Of a stretch of 64,000 bases of DNA, positions 53,765 to 62,376 are shown one piece after another (positions within the stretch are counted from its first letter, which is position 1; every line of letters begins with the position of its first letter). The notes below the pieces were generated by a model. It saw nothing but the letters and a program-made list of their open reading frames with translations. It searched no databases and was not told where the DNA came from. The DNA is from DASUPK01 sp963743575 (GTDB lineage: Bacteria; Actinomycetota; Thermoleophilia; Solirubrobacterales; 70-9), in the NCBI GenBank assembly GCA_963743575.1, contig CAVUQC010000002.1, positions 248,001 to 312,000 of the forward strand. Direction: 5' to 3'. A program made the translations under genes and the position numbers.

Positions 53765-55579
53765 GTGGAGGTAACGACTTCAGAGCGTCACGCGAGCGGC
53801 GGGGCAGCGCCCCAGCTGCCGGCGGACAACCTGGTCAAGGCGTTCTACGGGGTCGTGGATCGCCTTGGCGACGACATGGCGATCCGCGACGAGGCGCATG
53901 ACAAGGAACTGAGCTGGGACGAGCTCAAGGACACGGTCCACAGGATCGCCGGCGGTCTCGCGAAGCTCGGCCTTACCAAGGGCGACACGGTCGCGATCCT
54001 GCTCAACAACCGCTGGGAGTTCATCCCATGCGACCTGGCGGCGGTCTCCCTGGGAGCGATTCCGTTCTCGGTCTACCAGACCTATGCACCCGAGCAGATC
54101 CAGTACCTCCTCTCGGACGCCGAGAGCAAGATCGTGATCACGGAGGAGGCCTTCGTGGACAAGATCAAGGCGATCCGCGATGAGCTCCCGGGACTCGATC
54201 AGGTGATCGTCGTGGACAGTGACGACGGCGACCACAGCCTCGACGACCTCATGGAGATGGATCCCGAGTTCGATCCCGTCGAGTCGGTCGAACAGGTCGG
54301 GCCCGACGACCTCCTCACGCTGATCTACACCTCCGGCACGACTGGGCCCCCGAAGGGCGTGCAGCTCACTCATCGCAACCTGCTGTTCGCCATCGCCACG
54401 GCCGACGAGCTGATCGACCTGCCGGAACGGGGCGCCAAGGTGATCTCCTGGTTGCCTGCCGCTCACGTCGCGGAGCGCAACGCTCACTACTACCTGCCCG
54501 TGACCAAGGGCGTCTCCGTAACTGTCTGCTCCGATCCGCGCCGGATCGCCGAGTTCCTGCCCAAGGTGAGGCCGACCTGGTTCTTCGCCGTGCCCCGCAT
54601 CTTCGAAAAGCTCAAGGCGGGCCTCGAGGCGATGATGGCCGGCCTGCCCGACGAGCAGCGCGAAGCGGCTCAGAAGGGGCTGGAAGCCTCGCTGCAGAAG
54701 GTCAGACTCGAACAGGCCGGGGAGGAAGTGCCACCGGAGATCGCGGAGGCCGCTGCCCAGGCCGACGAGCAGATGTTCGCGGCCCTGCGGACGCAGCTCG
54801 GGCTCGATGAGGCGATCGCCGTAAACGCGGGCGCGGCGCCGACGCCGCTCGAGGTGCTCGAGTTCTTCCACGCCATCGGCATCCCGATCGGCGAGCTCTG
54901 GGGGATGTCGGAGACCTGCGGGCTGGGCACCATCAACCCGCCCGACAGGATCAAGCTCGGCACCGTCGGCCCTCCGACGCCCGGGATCGAGATCAGACTC
55001 GACGACGACGGCGAGGTTCTGGTGAAGGCTGACTGCGTGATGCCCGGCTACCGGAAGCTCCCCGAGAAGAACGAGGAGGCGTTCACGGACGACGGCTGGC
55101 TGCGCACCGGCGACATCGGCCAGATCGACGAGGACGGCTATCTGAAGATCGTCGATCGCAAGAAGGAGCTGATCATCAACGCGGGCGGCAAGAACATGTC
55201 GCCGGCCAACATCGAGGCGCACCTGAAGACCGCGAACCCGCTCGTCGGCCAGGCCGTCGCGATCGGGAACGGACGGCCTTACAACACGGCCCTGATCGTC
55301 CTCGACCCGGACTTCGCACCGGTCTGGGCCTCGCAGAACGGCCTCGAGGGCAAATCCCTGGAGGAGCTCGCGGCGGAGGAGAAGACGCGTGAGGTGATCC
55401 AGGAGGCCGTGGAGACGGCGAACGCCAAGATGGCGCGCGTCGAGCAGATCAAGAAGTTCGCGATCCTGCCCGAGCCGTGGGAGCCAGGCGGAGATGAGCT
55501 GACTCCGACCATGAAGCTGAAGCGCAAGCCCATCGACGAGAAGTACGCCGAGGAGATCGAGGCGCTCTACTCCAAGTGA
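53765..55579 (+). CDS. Long-chain acyl-CoA synthetase (AMP-binding)
   Basis: Activates fatty acids to acyl-CoA through an acyl-adenylate. The 604 residues carry YTSGTTGPPKG (188-198), the GMSETCG motif, GWLRTGDIGQIDEDGY and DRKKELIINAGGKN with the C-terminal catalytic Lys domain. The layout matches FadD15-type long-chain synthetases. GTG start with AGGAGAGGAGAG close upstream. Its stop overlaps the deacetylase GTG. Confidence 0.92.
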   Translation: MEVTTSERHASGGAAPQLPADNLVKAFYGVVDRLGDDMAIRDEAHDKELSWDELKDTVHRIAGGLAKLGLTKGDTVAILLNNRWEFIPCDLAAVSLGAIPFSVYQTYAPEQIQYLLSDAESKIVITEEAFVDKIKAIRDELPGLDQVIVVDSDDGDHSLDDLMEMDPEFDPVESVEQVGPDDLLTLIYTSGTTGPPKGVQLTHRNLLFAIATADELIDLPERGAKVISWLPAAHVAERNAHYYLPVTKGVSVTVCSDPRRIAEFLPKVRPTWFFAVPRIFEKLKAGLEAMMAGLPDEQREAAQKGLEASLQKVRLEQAGEEVPPEIAEAAAQADEQMFAALRTQLGLDEAIAVNAGAAPTPLEVLEFFHAIGIPIGELWGMSETCGLGTINPPDRIKLGTVGPPTPGIEIRLDDDGEVLVKADCVMPGYRKLPEKNEEAFTDDGWLRTGDIGQIDEDGYLKIVDRKKELIINAGGKNMSPANIEAHLKTANPLVGQAVAIGNGRPYNTALIVLDPDFAPVWASQNGLEGKSLEELAAEEKTREVIQEAVETANAKMARVEQIKKFAILPEPWEPGGDELTPTMKLKRKPIDEKYAEEIEALYSK

Positions 55580-56508
55580 GCCCCCGTGACCGGCGCAGGG
55601 AGGCCGCCCGCCGGCGCGCGATACGGCGGCGCCGCGTGGCGCTCGGAGTGGCCGCGATCATCGCGCTCGTCGTCGGCGTGGCCGTCGGCGCAGGGCATGA
55701 CTCCGGCGGCACGGGGGGGAACACCTCGGCCTCCAAGGGAAAGACAGGCAAGTCCGGCGCGAGTGGAGGACCGAAGCTCAGCCCGGGCGGCCTCGGCCCG
55801 CCGCCCGATACCGGAACGCTGGTCAGCAGCCAGGGCCCCGTGCCCGTGCTGATGTACCACGTGATCGCCGCTCCGCCCTCGAGCGCGCAGCTGCCGGAGC
55901 TCTTCGTGGATCCGAAGGCCTTCGACCAGCAGATGGAGGCGCTGCGGAAGCAGGGATTTGCCGGGGTGAGCCTCAATCAGGTCTACGACGCCTGGTTTCG
56001 GGGGGGCAAGCTGCCGGAGAAACCGGTCGTCGTCTCCTTCGACGACGGATACCGCAGTCAGTACGTCTACGCGCGGCCCGAGCTCCGCAAGCTGGGCTGG
56101 CCCGGAGTCCTGAGCGCGATCTCGGGTCGGATCGGACAGCCGAACGCGGAGCTCAGCAACCAGATGGTGCAGACGATGATCAACGACGGCTGGGAGCTCG
56201 ACTCCCACACCATCAACCACGTCGACGTCTCCCAGGCGAGCGGCGCACAGCTGACGAGCGAGGTCGCGGGATCGCGCAGGATGCTCCAGCAGCGCTTCCA
56301 TCAGCCGGTCAACTTCTTCTGCTACCCGTCGGGCCGCTACGACGACCAGGCGATCCAGGCGGTTCGCGACGCCGGCTACCTGGGCGCGACGACCACGGAC
56401 GAGGGGCTCGCCTCGAACAACGAAATGTTCACGCTGAAGCGGGTCAGGGTGGACGGCTCGGACGGTGTCAGCGGCCTGCTGCGAAAGCTCCAGCAGGCTG
56501 GGGCATAG
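55576..56508 (+). CDS. Membrane-anchored polysaccharide deacetylase
   Basis: A 310-residue protein with a very basic N-terminus (RRREAARRRAIRRRR), one membrane helix (21-39) and a Gly/Ser/Lys linker. A NodB-type carbohydrate esterase-4 domain follows. Catalytic Asp pair in SFDDGYRS, metal His pair in DSHTINH, and FFCYPSGRYDD as the third motif. Likely removes N-acetyl groups from peptidoglycan or another envelope glycan outside the membrane. GTG start with GTGA overlap. Confidence 0.9.
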   Translation: MSPRDRRREAARRRAIRRRRVALGVAAIIALVVGVAVGAGHDSGGTGGNTSASKGKTGKSGASGGPKLSPGGLGPPPDTGTLVSSQGPVPVLMYHVIAAPPSSAQLPELFVDPKAFDQQMEALRKQGFAGVSLNQVYDAWFRGGKLPEKPVVVSFDDGYRSQYVYARPELRKLGWPGVLSAISGRIGQPNAELSNQMVQTMINDGWELDSHTINHVDVSQASGAQLTSEVAGSRRMLQQRFHQPVNFFCYPSGRYDDQAIQAVRDAGYLGATTTDEGLASNNEMFTLKRVRVDGSDGVSGLLRKLQQAGA

Positions 56509-57270
56509 CTACTTCCGCTTCTTCTTCTTGTGCTTCGTGCACTTCTTCTTCTCGGCCGACTTGGCGGAGCGGTGCTTCTTCCTGTGCTTCTTGCACTTCT
56601 TCGCCTTCGGGGTGGTTGTGCCCGTCCCTGAAGTCGGGCACAGCGTCTCGGTCGGCGTGGCGGCATTCCCTCGGGGATTGCCGGCGGCCAAGGAGAAGTC
56701 CGCGGCATTGTTCGTATCGTCGGCTGTGTCCAGTGCCGTCGCGCACCCGCGCGAGATTGTCCGGACGAGCGTTTGGTTGTCAAGATTCACTCCCGGAAGA
56801 GCGAATGGAGTGCCGAAGTTGGCTCCGGCGGGCACCGTGACGGATGGGTCTCCGGCACCATCGAAGGCAACGCAATCGAGCTTGACGGTGATCGAGCTGT
56901 CGGTGAAGCAGACCGTGCCGCCGGTGTTGTCTACGTTGAGGTTGGCGCCCGCGATGAAGTCGGCACCCGGGGTAGACGCATCGTGCGCTATCAGGATTGT
57001 CGCCTGATTGGCCCCGTTGCCCACGTCGCTCGGAATCGGGAAGTCGGTCAACGGCCCACCGCCGCCGTCGTAGCTGACGATGTGTTTACCGGCCACCAGG
57101 TTCTGTCCTGACGCGTAGGACTGCAACTCGACATAGTCGCCAGTGCCACCACTTCCTTCGTGTACCTCCCGGATCAGGTTCTCGTGATATGTCGCCTGCG
57201 CACCCGTGGCGAGTGCCAGCGACGACGTGAGGGCTGACACCACTGCGATCGAAATGGCCTGTCTCCTCAT
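56509..57270 (-). CDS. Secreted lamin-tail-domain-like protein with Cys-Lys tail
   Basis: A 253-residue exported protein. Signal peptide in the first 26 residues (ending GAQA). The mature part resembles a lamin-tail domain: LIREVHEGSGGTGDYVELQS at its start, VAGKHIVSYDGGG, VCFTDSSITVK and a DTADDTNNAADFSLA segment typical of its C-terminal end. The last 32 residues are Lys/His-rich with two Cys 18 apart and RSAKSA between them, as in two other proteins here. Convergent with the deacetylase gene, sharing no bases. Function unknown. Confidence 0.73.
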   Translation of the reverse strand: MRRQAISIAVVSALTSSLALATGAQATYHENLIREVHEGSGGTGDYVELQSYASGQNLVAGKHIVSYDGGGGPLTDFPIPSDVGNGANQATILIAHDASTPGADFIAGANLNVDNTGGTVCFTDSSITVKLDCVAFDGAGDPSVTVPAGANFGTPFALPGVNLDNQTLVRTISRGCATALDTADDTNNAADFSLAAGNPRGNAATPTETLCPTSGTGTTTPKAKKCKKHRKKHRSAKSAEKKKCTKHKKKKRK

Positions 57271-57306
57271 CGCTTCTCCTTGAGCTGGGGGTCGCCGGAC
57301 TAGGGC

Positions 57307-58053
57307 CTAGTGGCGCTTCTTCTTGTGCTTCTTGCACTTCTTGCTTTTCTTGGCGGAACTTGCGGAGCGGTGGTGCTTCTTCTTGTGCTTCTTGCACTTC
57401 TTCTTGGTCTTGGTGGTCGTCGGTGACTGCTGCGGCGTGAACTCGACCGTCGCTTGGAGCAGAAGGTCGTGCTGCTCGTCCGCGAGCAGGTTGCCCGACG
57501 CGCCGTCCGTGGGCTGCCCGGCGAAGTTGTTCGCGATCAGGTTCTGGTGCACACCGTTCGTGAACGCCTGCGGCAGGCCGGTAGCGCTCCCCCCGAGCTG
57601 CACGCCGATGTAGTCGCCCTTGCTGATCGGCAGGGATGCCGGATAGGAGAAGACCGCGCCCAAGGGCGTGGAGCCACCCGTCCCGGTCGGAACGGCAGAC
57701 GGGGCCTGCTCCGATCCAACCCCCCTGAAGTTGCTGTTAGTCGCCGTGACGAGACTGACCGGTCCGTTCGGTCGCAGGACCCTCAGCGTGTAGAGGGCTC
57801 CATCGTCCGCACTCTTCACCTTCCAGCCTGTGATCACGCCGTTCACAGGAGAGACGACTGGATTCGGGCTCGTGGTGGGGTCGTAAAAGAGCTGAGCGCT
57901 GAGCACCGGAGCACCGCTGACCCCGCCGTCGTAGTTGCCCGTCAGTGTGCTGCCCAAGGTCACCGTGTCGGCCGTGGCCGTCGCGGCCCCGGCCGCCAGA
58001 ACCACGACGGCGACAGTGGTCGCAAATGCGATTCGAGTCAAACGGCGATTCAT
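57307..58053 (-). CDS. Secreted beta-sandwich-like protein with Cys-Lys tail
   Basis: A 248-residue exported protein and paralogue of 40765-41469. A signal peptide is followed by VVSPVNGVITGWKVKS, YTLRVLRPNG and LPISKGDYIGVQL. The C-terminal tail of about 33 residues is Lys/His-rich with two Cys 20 apart around RSASSA. The ATG at 58053 has GAGGGGAG six bases upstream. It lies 36 bases upstream of the 56509 gene on the same strand, so the two may be cotranscribed. Function unknown. Confidence 0.75.
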   Translation of the reverse strand: MNRRLTRIAFATTVAVVVLAAGAATATADTVTLGSTLTGNYDGGVSGAPVLSAQLFYDPTTSPNPVVSPVNGVITGWKVKSADDGALYTLRVLRPNGPVSLVTATNSNFRGVGSEQAPSAVPTGTGGSTPLGAVFSYPASLPISKGDYIGVQLGGSATGLPQAFTNGVHQNLIANNFAGQPTDGASGNLLADEQHDLLLQATVEFTPQQSPTTTKTKKKCKKHKKKHHRSASSAKKSKKCKKHKKKRH

Positions 58054-58184
58054 GCCTTCTCCCCTCGATAGTCCCCTCTCCTGGGCTGCGATCTTCCCAG
58101 ACGGGCACGGACGGTGCAATAGCCGTTACGGCGAGCGGCGTTCACCGGATTGTGAAACGCCCGAAACCGCCTGAGGGCTACCCT

Positions 58185-59471
58185 GTGCCCGTGGCCTCGA
58201 AGCGCCAGATCTTCGTCGGTGACGTCCCCATCGGGGGCGGCGCCCCCGTCGCCGTGCAGACGATGTGCAAGACCGAGACGGCCAACCTCGCCGCCACCAT
58301 GGAGCAGATCCGCACCGTGGCCGACGCCGGTGCCGACCTCGTGCGCGTCGCCGTCCCGCGTGACAAGGACGTCGAGGCTCTGAAGACGATCGTCCGGGAC
58401 TCGCCGATCCCGGTGATCGCCGACATCCACTTCAATCACACCCTGGCGCTGAAGGCCATCGACGCGGGTGCGGACTGCATCCGCCTCAACCCGGGGAACA
58501 TCGGCGGCCCCGAGAAGGTCGCCGAGGTCGCCGAGAAGGCGACCGCGAAGAACGTGCCGATGCGGATCGGGGTCAACTCGGGCTCCCTGCCCAAGCACCT
58601 GCACGAGCTGGAGCGCGAGAACTCCGTCGAGGCGCTCGTTCAGGCCGGCGTCGAGTTCGTCGAGCTGATGGAGCGGCTCGACTTCGAGAACTTCAAGATC
58701 TCCATCAAGTCGACGAACGTGCCGAACACGATCGCCTCCAACCGGCTGCTCGCGGAGAAGGTCCCGTACCCGATCCACCTCGGGATCACGGAGGCGGGCA
58801 CCAAGTGGTCGGGCTCGCTCAAGTCGTCGGTCGGCCTCGGGACGCTGCTGGCCGACGGGGTAGGGGACACCATCCGGATCAGCCTCTCGACCTTCCATGC
58901 CGAGGAAGAGGTCAAGGTCGCCTGGGAGATTCTCAAGGCGCTGCAGCTGCGCGAGCGCGGGCCCGTGCTGATCGCGTGCCCGACCTGCGGCCGCCTCCAA
59001 TTCGACATGGACACCGTGGTCGCCGAGATCGAGGAACGGCTCGAGGCCTACACCGAGCCGGTCGAGGTCGCGGTCCTGGGCTGCGCCGTGAACGGGATCG
59101 GAGAGGCCTCTCACGCAGACTTCGGGATCACCGGCGCAAAGGACGAGGGCCTGATCTTCGCCCACGGCAAGCCGCTGCGAAAGGTGAAGCAGGGCGATCT
59201 GGTGGATGCCCTGTTCGCCGAGATCGACAAGTCCCTCGACCACGGCAAGGTCGAGGTCGAGGAGGACAAGGCGCGGGAGGGAGCCGACTGGCTGGCGAAG
59301 ATCGAGGAGGAGAACGCCGGCGAGCTCACCCCCGAGCGCATCGCCCAGATGGAGGCCGAGGCCTCCGATACCGAGCCCGACGACTTCCTTCAGCCCGTCA
59401 AGGCCGGCAAGCGCGTCAGCCTGGACGAGGAAGCGTCACCCACCGCCGGGCGGCGCTTCACCCGTACGTGA
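58185..59471 (+). CDS. ispG: 4-hydroxy-3-methylbut-2-en-1-yl diphosphate synthase (IspG/GcpE)
   Basis: Iron-sulfur enzyme of the MEP pathway. The 428 residues show VQTMCKTETAN, RLNPGNIGG, LGITEAGTK, and the [4Fe-4S] ligands in CPTCGRLQFD and LGCAVNGIGEA. After the normal end (GITGAKDEGLIFAHGK) about 60 extra charged residues follow, longer than usual. The GTG at 58185 is preferred for a GAGGG eight bases upstream; GTG 58191 is an alternative. Isolated from dxr/rseP by the insertion of lipid and secreted-protein genes. Confidence 0.95.
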   Translation: MPVASKRQIFVGDVPIGGGAPVAVQTMCKTETANLAATMEQIRTVADAGADLVRVAVPRDKDVEALKTIVRDSPIPVIADIHFNHTLALKAIDAGADCIRLNPGNIGGPEKVAEVAEKATAKNVPMRIGVNSGSLPKHLHELERENSVEALVQAGVEFVELMERLDFENFKISIKSTNVPNTIASNRLLAEKVPYPIHLGITEAGTKWSGSLKSSVGLGTLLADGVGDTIRISLSTFHAEEEVKVAWEILKALQLRERGPVLIACPTCGRLQFDMDTVVAEIEERLEAYTEPVEVAVLGCAVNGIGEASHADFGITGAKDEGLIFAHGKPLRKVKQGDLVDALFAEIDKSLDHGKVEVEEDKAREGADWLAKIEEENAGELTPERIAQMEAEASDTEPDDFLQPVKAGKRVSLDEEASPTAGRRFTRT

Positions 59472-59501
59472 GGGCCTGCCAGGGCCGATCCGCGACACCC
59501 T

Positions 59502-60389
59502 TTAGGACTTCAGCTTGACCTTGACCGTGTGACTGGCCGGCAGGCCGTGCATCGGGGTGAAGAGGATCTTGACGCGGACCTTGAGCCTGCCTCGCCGGGC
59601 CAGGATGTCTCTCGCGCGCTGTGTCGGGCGGGTGGTCACAGTCACCGAGCCCGGGTTCACATTGGCGACGCCGGGCTTCAGCAGCAGGGCCTTGACGCCG
59701 GGAGCACCGAGCGCGTAGTCATGCGGATCCCCCGCGACCAGCGTTCCGGGGTTCGGCAGCTGCACGGTCGCCGAGATCGCGCCGCTCTTCCTCTTCGACA
59801 CCTTGGTGACGGTGAACGCCGAGGTCGGCTCGATGTCCGCGCTGATGAGCGCCTCGAAGTTGTCGCTACCGGCGGGAGCCGTGCCGGGACCCGGCGCGAG
59901 CGGGCCCGGCTCGAAGGTGAGCCGCGTCGTCTGCGGCGTCGAGGCCGTGAAGAATGTGGCGCCGCTGCCCCCGCAGCAGTCAACGCCGATCAGGTCGCCC
60001 TGCTGGATCGGCAGCTGGGCGGGAAAGGTGCTGGTCGCGTTGGCAGTGGGCGTCATCTGGACGGTGGCGCCACCGCTGGTGAAGAGGCCTCCGGTGAGCG
60101 GGTGAACCACCCTAAGGGCCGCCGGGCCGGTGGAGGCTCCCGCTCGAATACTCCACGCGGTGATCGTGCCGTTGACCGGCGAGCTGATGCCGTCCTGGGC
60201 CTGACGATCCGCGTCGAGCGCACTGATGGCGAGGGTGCACGCCCCGCCCGCACAGGCGCCGGTGGAGGCGGTCGCGGCTCGCTGCAGGCTGCTGCCGATC
60301 GTGACCGTGGCCTGGGCTGCAGCCGGGATTCCGAGCAGGGGCAGGGCCAGGGCGGCGAGAGCAAGGCGCAGGACTCGATCCCGTCTCAT
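59502..60389 (-). CDS. Secreted beta-sandwich-like protein, longer paralogue
   Basis: A 295-residue exported protein. A signal peptide ending AQA is followed by ISSPVNGTITAWSIRAG, ALRVVHPLTGG and LPIQQGDLIGVDC, shared with 40765 and 57307. It then has an extra beta-rich domain (TVTKVSKRKSGAISATVQLP to the end) instead of the Cys-Lys tail. Four cysteines (ACAGGAC, DCC) may form disulfides. Convergent with ispG. Function unknown. Confidence 0.75.
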   Translation of the reverse strand: MRRDRVLRLALAALALPLLGIPAAAQATVTIGSSLQRAATASTGACAGGACTLAISALDADRQAQDGISSPVNGTITAWSIRAGASTGPAALRVVHPLTGGLFTSGGATVQMTPTANATSTFPAQLPIQQGDLIGVDCCGGSGATFFTASTPQTTRLTFEPGPLAPGPGTAPAGSDNFEALISADIEPTSAFTVTKVSKRKSGAISATVQLPNPGTLVAGDPHDYALGAPGVKALLLKPGVANVNPGSVTVTTRPTQRARDILARRGRLKVRVKILFTPMHGLPASHTVKVKLKS

Positions 60390-60444
60390 CTGCCCCTGTA
60401 TACGGAGTGGAGCACCACTGGGATTGGAGTGGGTGGGGGGATCT

Positions 60445-61407
60445 TCAGCCGCGATCCTCGAGCCGGCGGTAGTGGTCGCGCCAGATCAGACGATGAACTC
60501 CAAGGTGGCGAGGCAGGCCTCGCAGCCCCGGGATCACCGGTATGCAGATGAAAGCCAGAGACAGGAGCATCATCAGCGCCCAGATCTGGGCGTCCGCGTT
60601 GTCCGAGGTGTTGAACGGGGCGATCTGGTACCAGAACGTGTAGAGCCAGAGCCAGACCTGACCTGGATAGCTCCCCGTCTCGTTCATCATTCCCCACTGT
60701 GTGCCGAGCAGATGCTGGTCCTCAGCCCGGCTCTCGAAATAACCGCCGCCCGAGAGGAACAGGAGCGGCTTGGTGTAGTTCGTCTGGTAGAACTGATTCG
60801 CGTTGAGCAGGGCGCCGTCCAGGCCGCCGCTGGCGGCCAAAGCGGCCAGGGAGGCCATCATCGGAGCGACCGGCCCGTAGTCGCCCGGCGGCAGTTGGGG
60901 GATGCCTCCGGGGTACTTGGCGCCATCGAGCCCCTTCGTGTAGGCATCGGTCCAGGCCTTCTGCTGGACCGGGGACGCAGCCTGGTACTCCTGAAGCGCG
61001 CTGGTCAGAGCGGCGTTGCCAGGAATGCTGCGCAGCGGATTGAGCACGAAGTCATCGCTGGTGTTGATCGGGTAATGGACACCGGCCGCGCTCTGCAGGT
61101 TGAGGGGGCCGATCTTCTGTCCGGCGTCAGGCGTGTGGGTATACGGAGCGCCGTATGCCGCGACCTCGCTTGAGCCATCGAGCTCGGTAACAGCGGTGGC
61201 GGCGAAGTCCCCGGGATCGGTCCTCGCCCACTGCTGGATCGTGACCGGCTTGTCATCAGGCGAGGAGAAGAGGATCGCGAGCACGACAACCAGCGCGACG
61301 ATCACGGCCATGGCCACCACGAACTCCTTGACCAGGTCGTAGCGAATGTAGGGGCCCTCCCAATCCTTGGACTCGAGTGGAGCGGGATCGGGCTCCTGGG
61401 GACTCAC
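60445..61407 (-). CDS. Cytochrome-b-operon membrane protein with large outer domain
   Basis: A 320-residue protein directly after the cytochrome b gene (GTGA overlap). One membrane helix at about 29-47 follows an N-terminal cytosolic stretch. Then come some 220 mostly polar residues, probably outside, and a helix near the C-terminus (ALMMLLSLAFICIPVIP) followed by a basic end (GLPRHLGVHRLIWRDHYRR). It has no CxxCH haem motif and no obvious metal site. Position corresponds to subunit IV or the C-terminal half of cytochrome b, but the outer domain is not recognised. Role in a quinol-oxidising complex is inferred from context. Confidence 0.72.
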   Translation of the reverse strand: MSPQEPDPAPLESKDWEGPYIRYDLVKEFVVAMAVIVALVVVLAILFSSPDDKPVTIQQWARTDPGDFAATAVTELDGSSEVAAYGAPYTHTPDAGQKIGPLNLQSAAGVHYPINTSDDFVLNPLRSIPGNAALTSALQEYQAASPVQQKAWTDAYTKGLDGAKYPGGIPQLPPGDYGPVAPMMASLAALAASGGLDGALLNANQFYQTNYTKPLLFLSGGGYFESRAEDQHLLGTQWGMMNETGSYPGQVWLWLYTFWYQIAPFNTSDNADAQIWALMMLLSLAFICIPVIPGLRGLPRHLGVHRLIWRDHYRRLEDRG

Positions 61408-62048
61408 CCGGTCTCCTCAGCCGCGCGCGCTGCGGCAACCTTCGCCGGATAGGGCGGCACAACGCCGTGCTTGCGCACGAGCAGCACGTGCCCCACGACG
61501 ATCGCCACCACGGCGACCGGCAGCAGAATGACGTGCCAGGTGTACATCTGGCCGAAGTCGATGACGTTGAAGAACGCGCCGATCCCAACCGCATTCAGGC
61601 CGTCCTTGCCTTCGCTGGCGATCCACTGCGAGTCGAAGTTCTGCTGCGACAGGTATCCCGTGAAGGCGGTGCCGATCGAAACCAGGAAGACGACCGCCCC
61701 GGTGACCCAAACCCAGGCTCGGCCGCCCCGCCATGCGCCCATGAAGAACTTCCCCCAGAGGTGCACGACCATCGTGAAGAAGAAGATCTCAACGCCCCAG
61801 AGGTGGATGCTGTTGAAGAACTTCCCGACGCCGGATTCATGCCACCACGCGGGACCCTTGAGCCCGAGGATCACGCCCGAGCCGATCACGACGATCAGCG
61901 CAGCAATCGTGGCGACCCCGAAGACGTAGATCCAGGACGACACATAGGCCGGCTGTCGATCCGGCAGGAGCTTCTCCGGCGGGAGTGCGCCGACGGCGCG
62001 GGAGCGCACCCGCTCGGTCCACATCCGCTTCTGCTGTGCGGGGCTCAC
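61404..62048 (-). CDS. Cytochrome b N-terminal domain protein (b6-like)
   Basis: Di-haem quinol-oxidising subunit. The 214 residues contain four membrane helices. The two pairs of haem-ligand histidines sit in helix 2 (NSIHLWGVEIFFFTMVVHLW, 14 apart) and helix 4 (TWHVILLPVAVVAIVVGHVL, 14 apart). The size and termination after helix 4 match the split cytochrome b6 type. Starts on GTG overlapping the upstream small gene. Rieske protein and cytochrome c genes are not in the window. Confidence 0.9.
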   Translation of the reverse strand: MSPAQQKRMWTERVRSRAVGALPPEKLLPDRQPAYVSSWIYVFGVATIAALIVVIGSGVILGLKGPAWWHESGVGKFFNSIHLWGVEIFFFTMVVHLWGKFFMGAWRGGRAWVWVTGAVVFLVSIGTAFTGYLSQQNFDSQWIASEGKDGLNAVGIGAFFNVIDFGQMYTWHVILLPVAVVAIVVGHVLLVRKHGVVPPYPAKVAAARAAEETG

Positions 62049-62248
62049 TCCTCGATCTCCCGCTTGGGGAAGGGAAGGACGATCGCCAGGATGAAGACGA
62101 CGATCATCAACCCGATCACGACGAGGTTGGCCACCGACATCTGGAAGAAATGCCAGTGGACGTAGTGGGCGGGCCCGTTGAGATTGAAGATCGCGGGAGC
62201 CGCCAAGCCACCTCGTAACGGCCTGAGGCGCGACGCCATATCTCTCAA
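62045..62248 (-). CDS. Small single-helix membrane protein of the cytochrome b operon
   Basis: A 67-residue protein with a polar N-terminus and one membrane helix (NLVVIGLMIVVFILAIVLPF), ending in KREIEE. A perfect AAGGAGGT lies five bases before a TTG at 62248, making this the likely start; an ATG nine bases later is too far from it. HYVHWHFFQMS just before the helix has three His. Overlaps the cytochrome b start by four bases. No family recognised; probably an accessory subunit of the same complex. Confidence 0.68.
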   Translation of the reverse strand: MRDMASRLRPLRGGLAAPAIFNLNGPAHYVHWHFFQMSVANLVVIGLMIVVFILAIVLPFPKREIEE

Positions 62249-62308
62249 ACGGACCTCCTTGCAGCTCGCGGGCACCAGGTGCCGTCGTTCCGCAGCTGAG
62301 TTCCTTTC

Positions 62309-62323
62309 CCCTCGAGTCGAGGG
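62309..62323. promoter_or_regulatory. Palindrome upstream of the cytochrome b operon
   Basis: CCCTCGA-G-TCGAGGG is a perfect 15-base palindrome about 60 bases upstream of the small membrane-protein start, in the 128-base gap after proS. It may be an operator. A TTGACC further upstream (minus strand) could be a -35, but no clear -10 follows. Confidence 0.3.
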
Positions 62324-62376
62324 TACTCCGATGGGAGCCCTCGAACGTGAGCTTTCTCTTAGGAAATGGTCAAACT

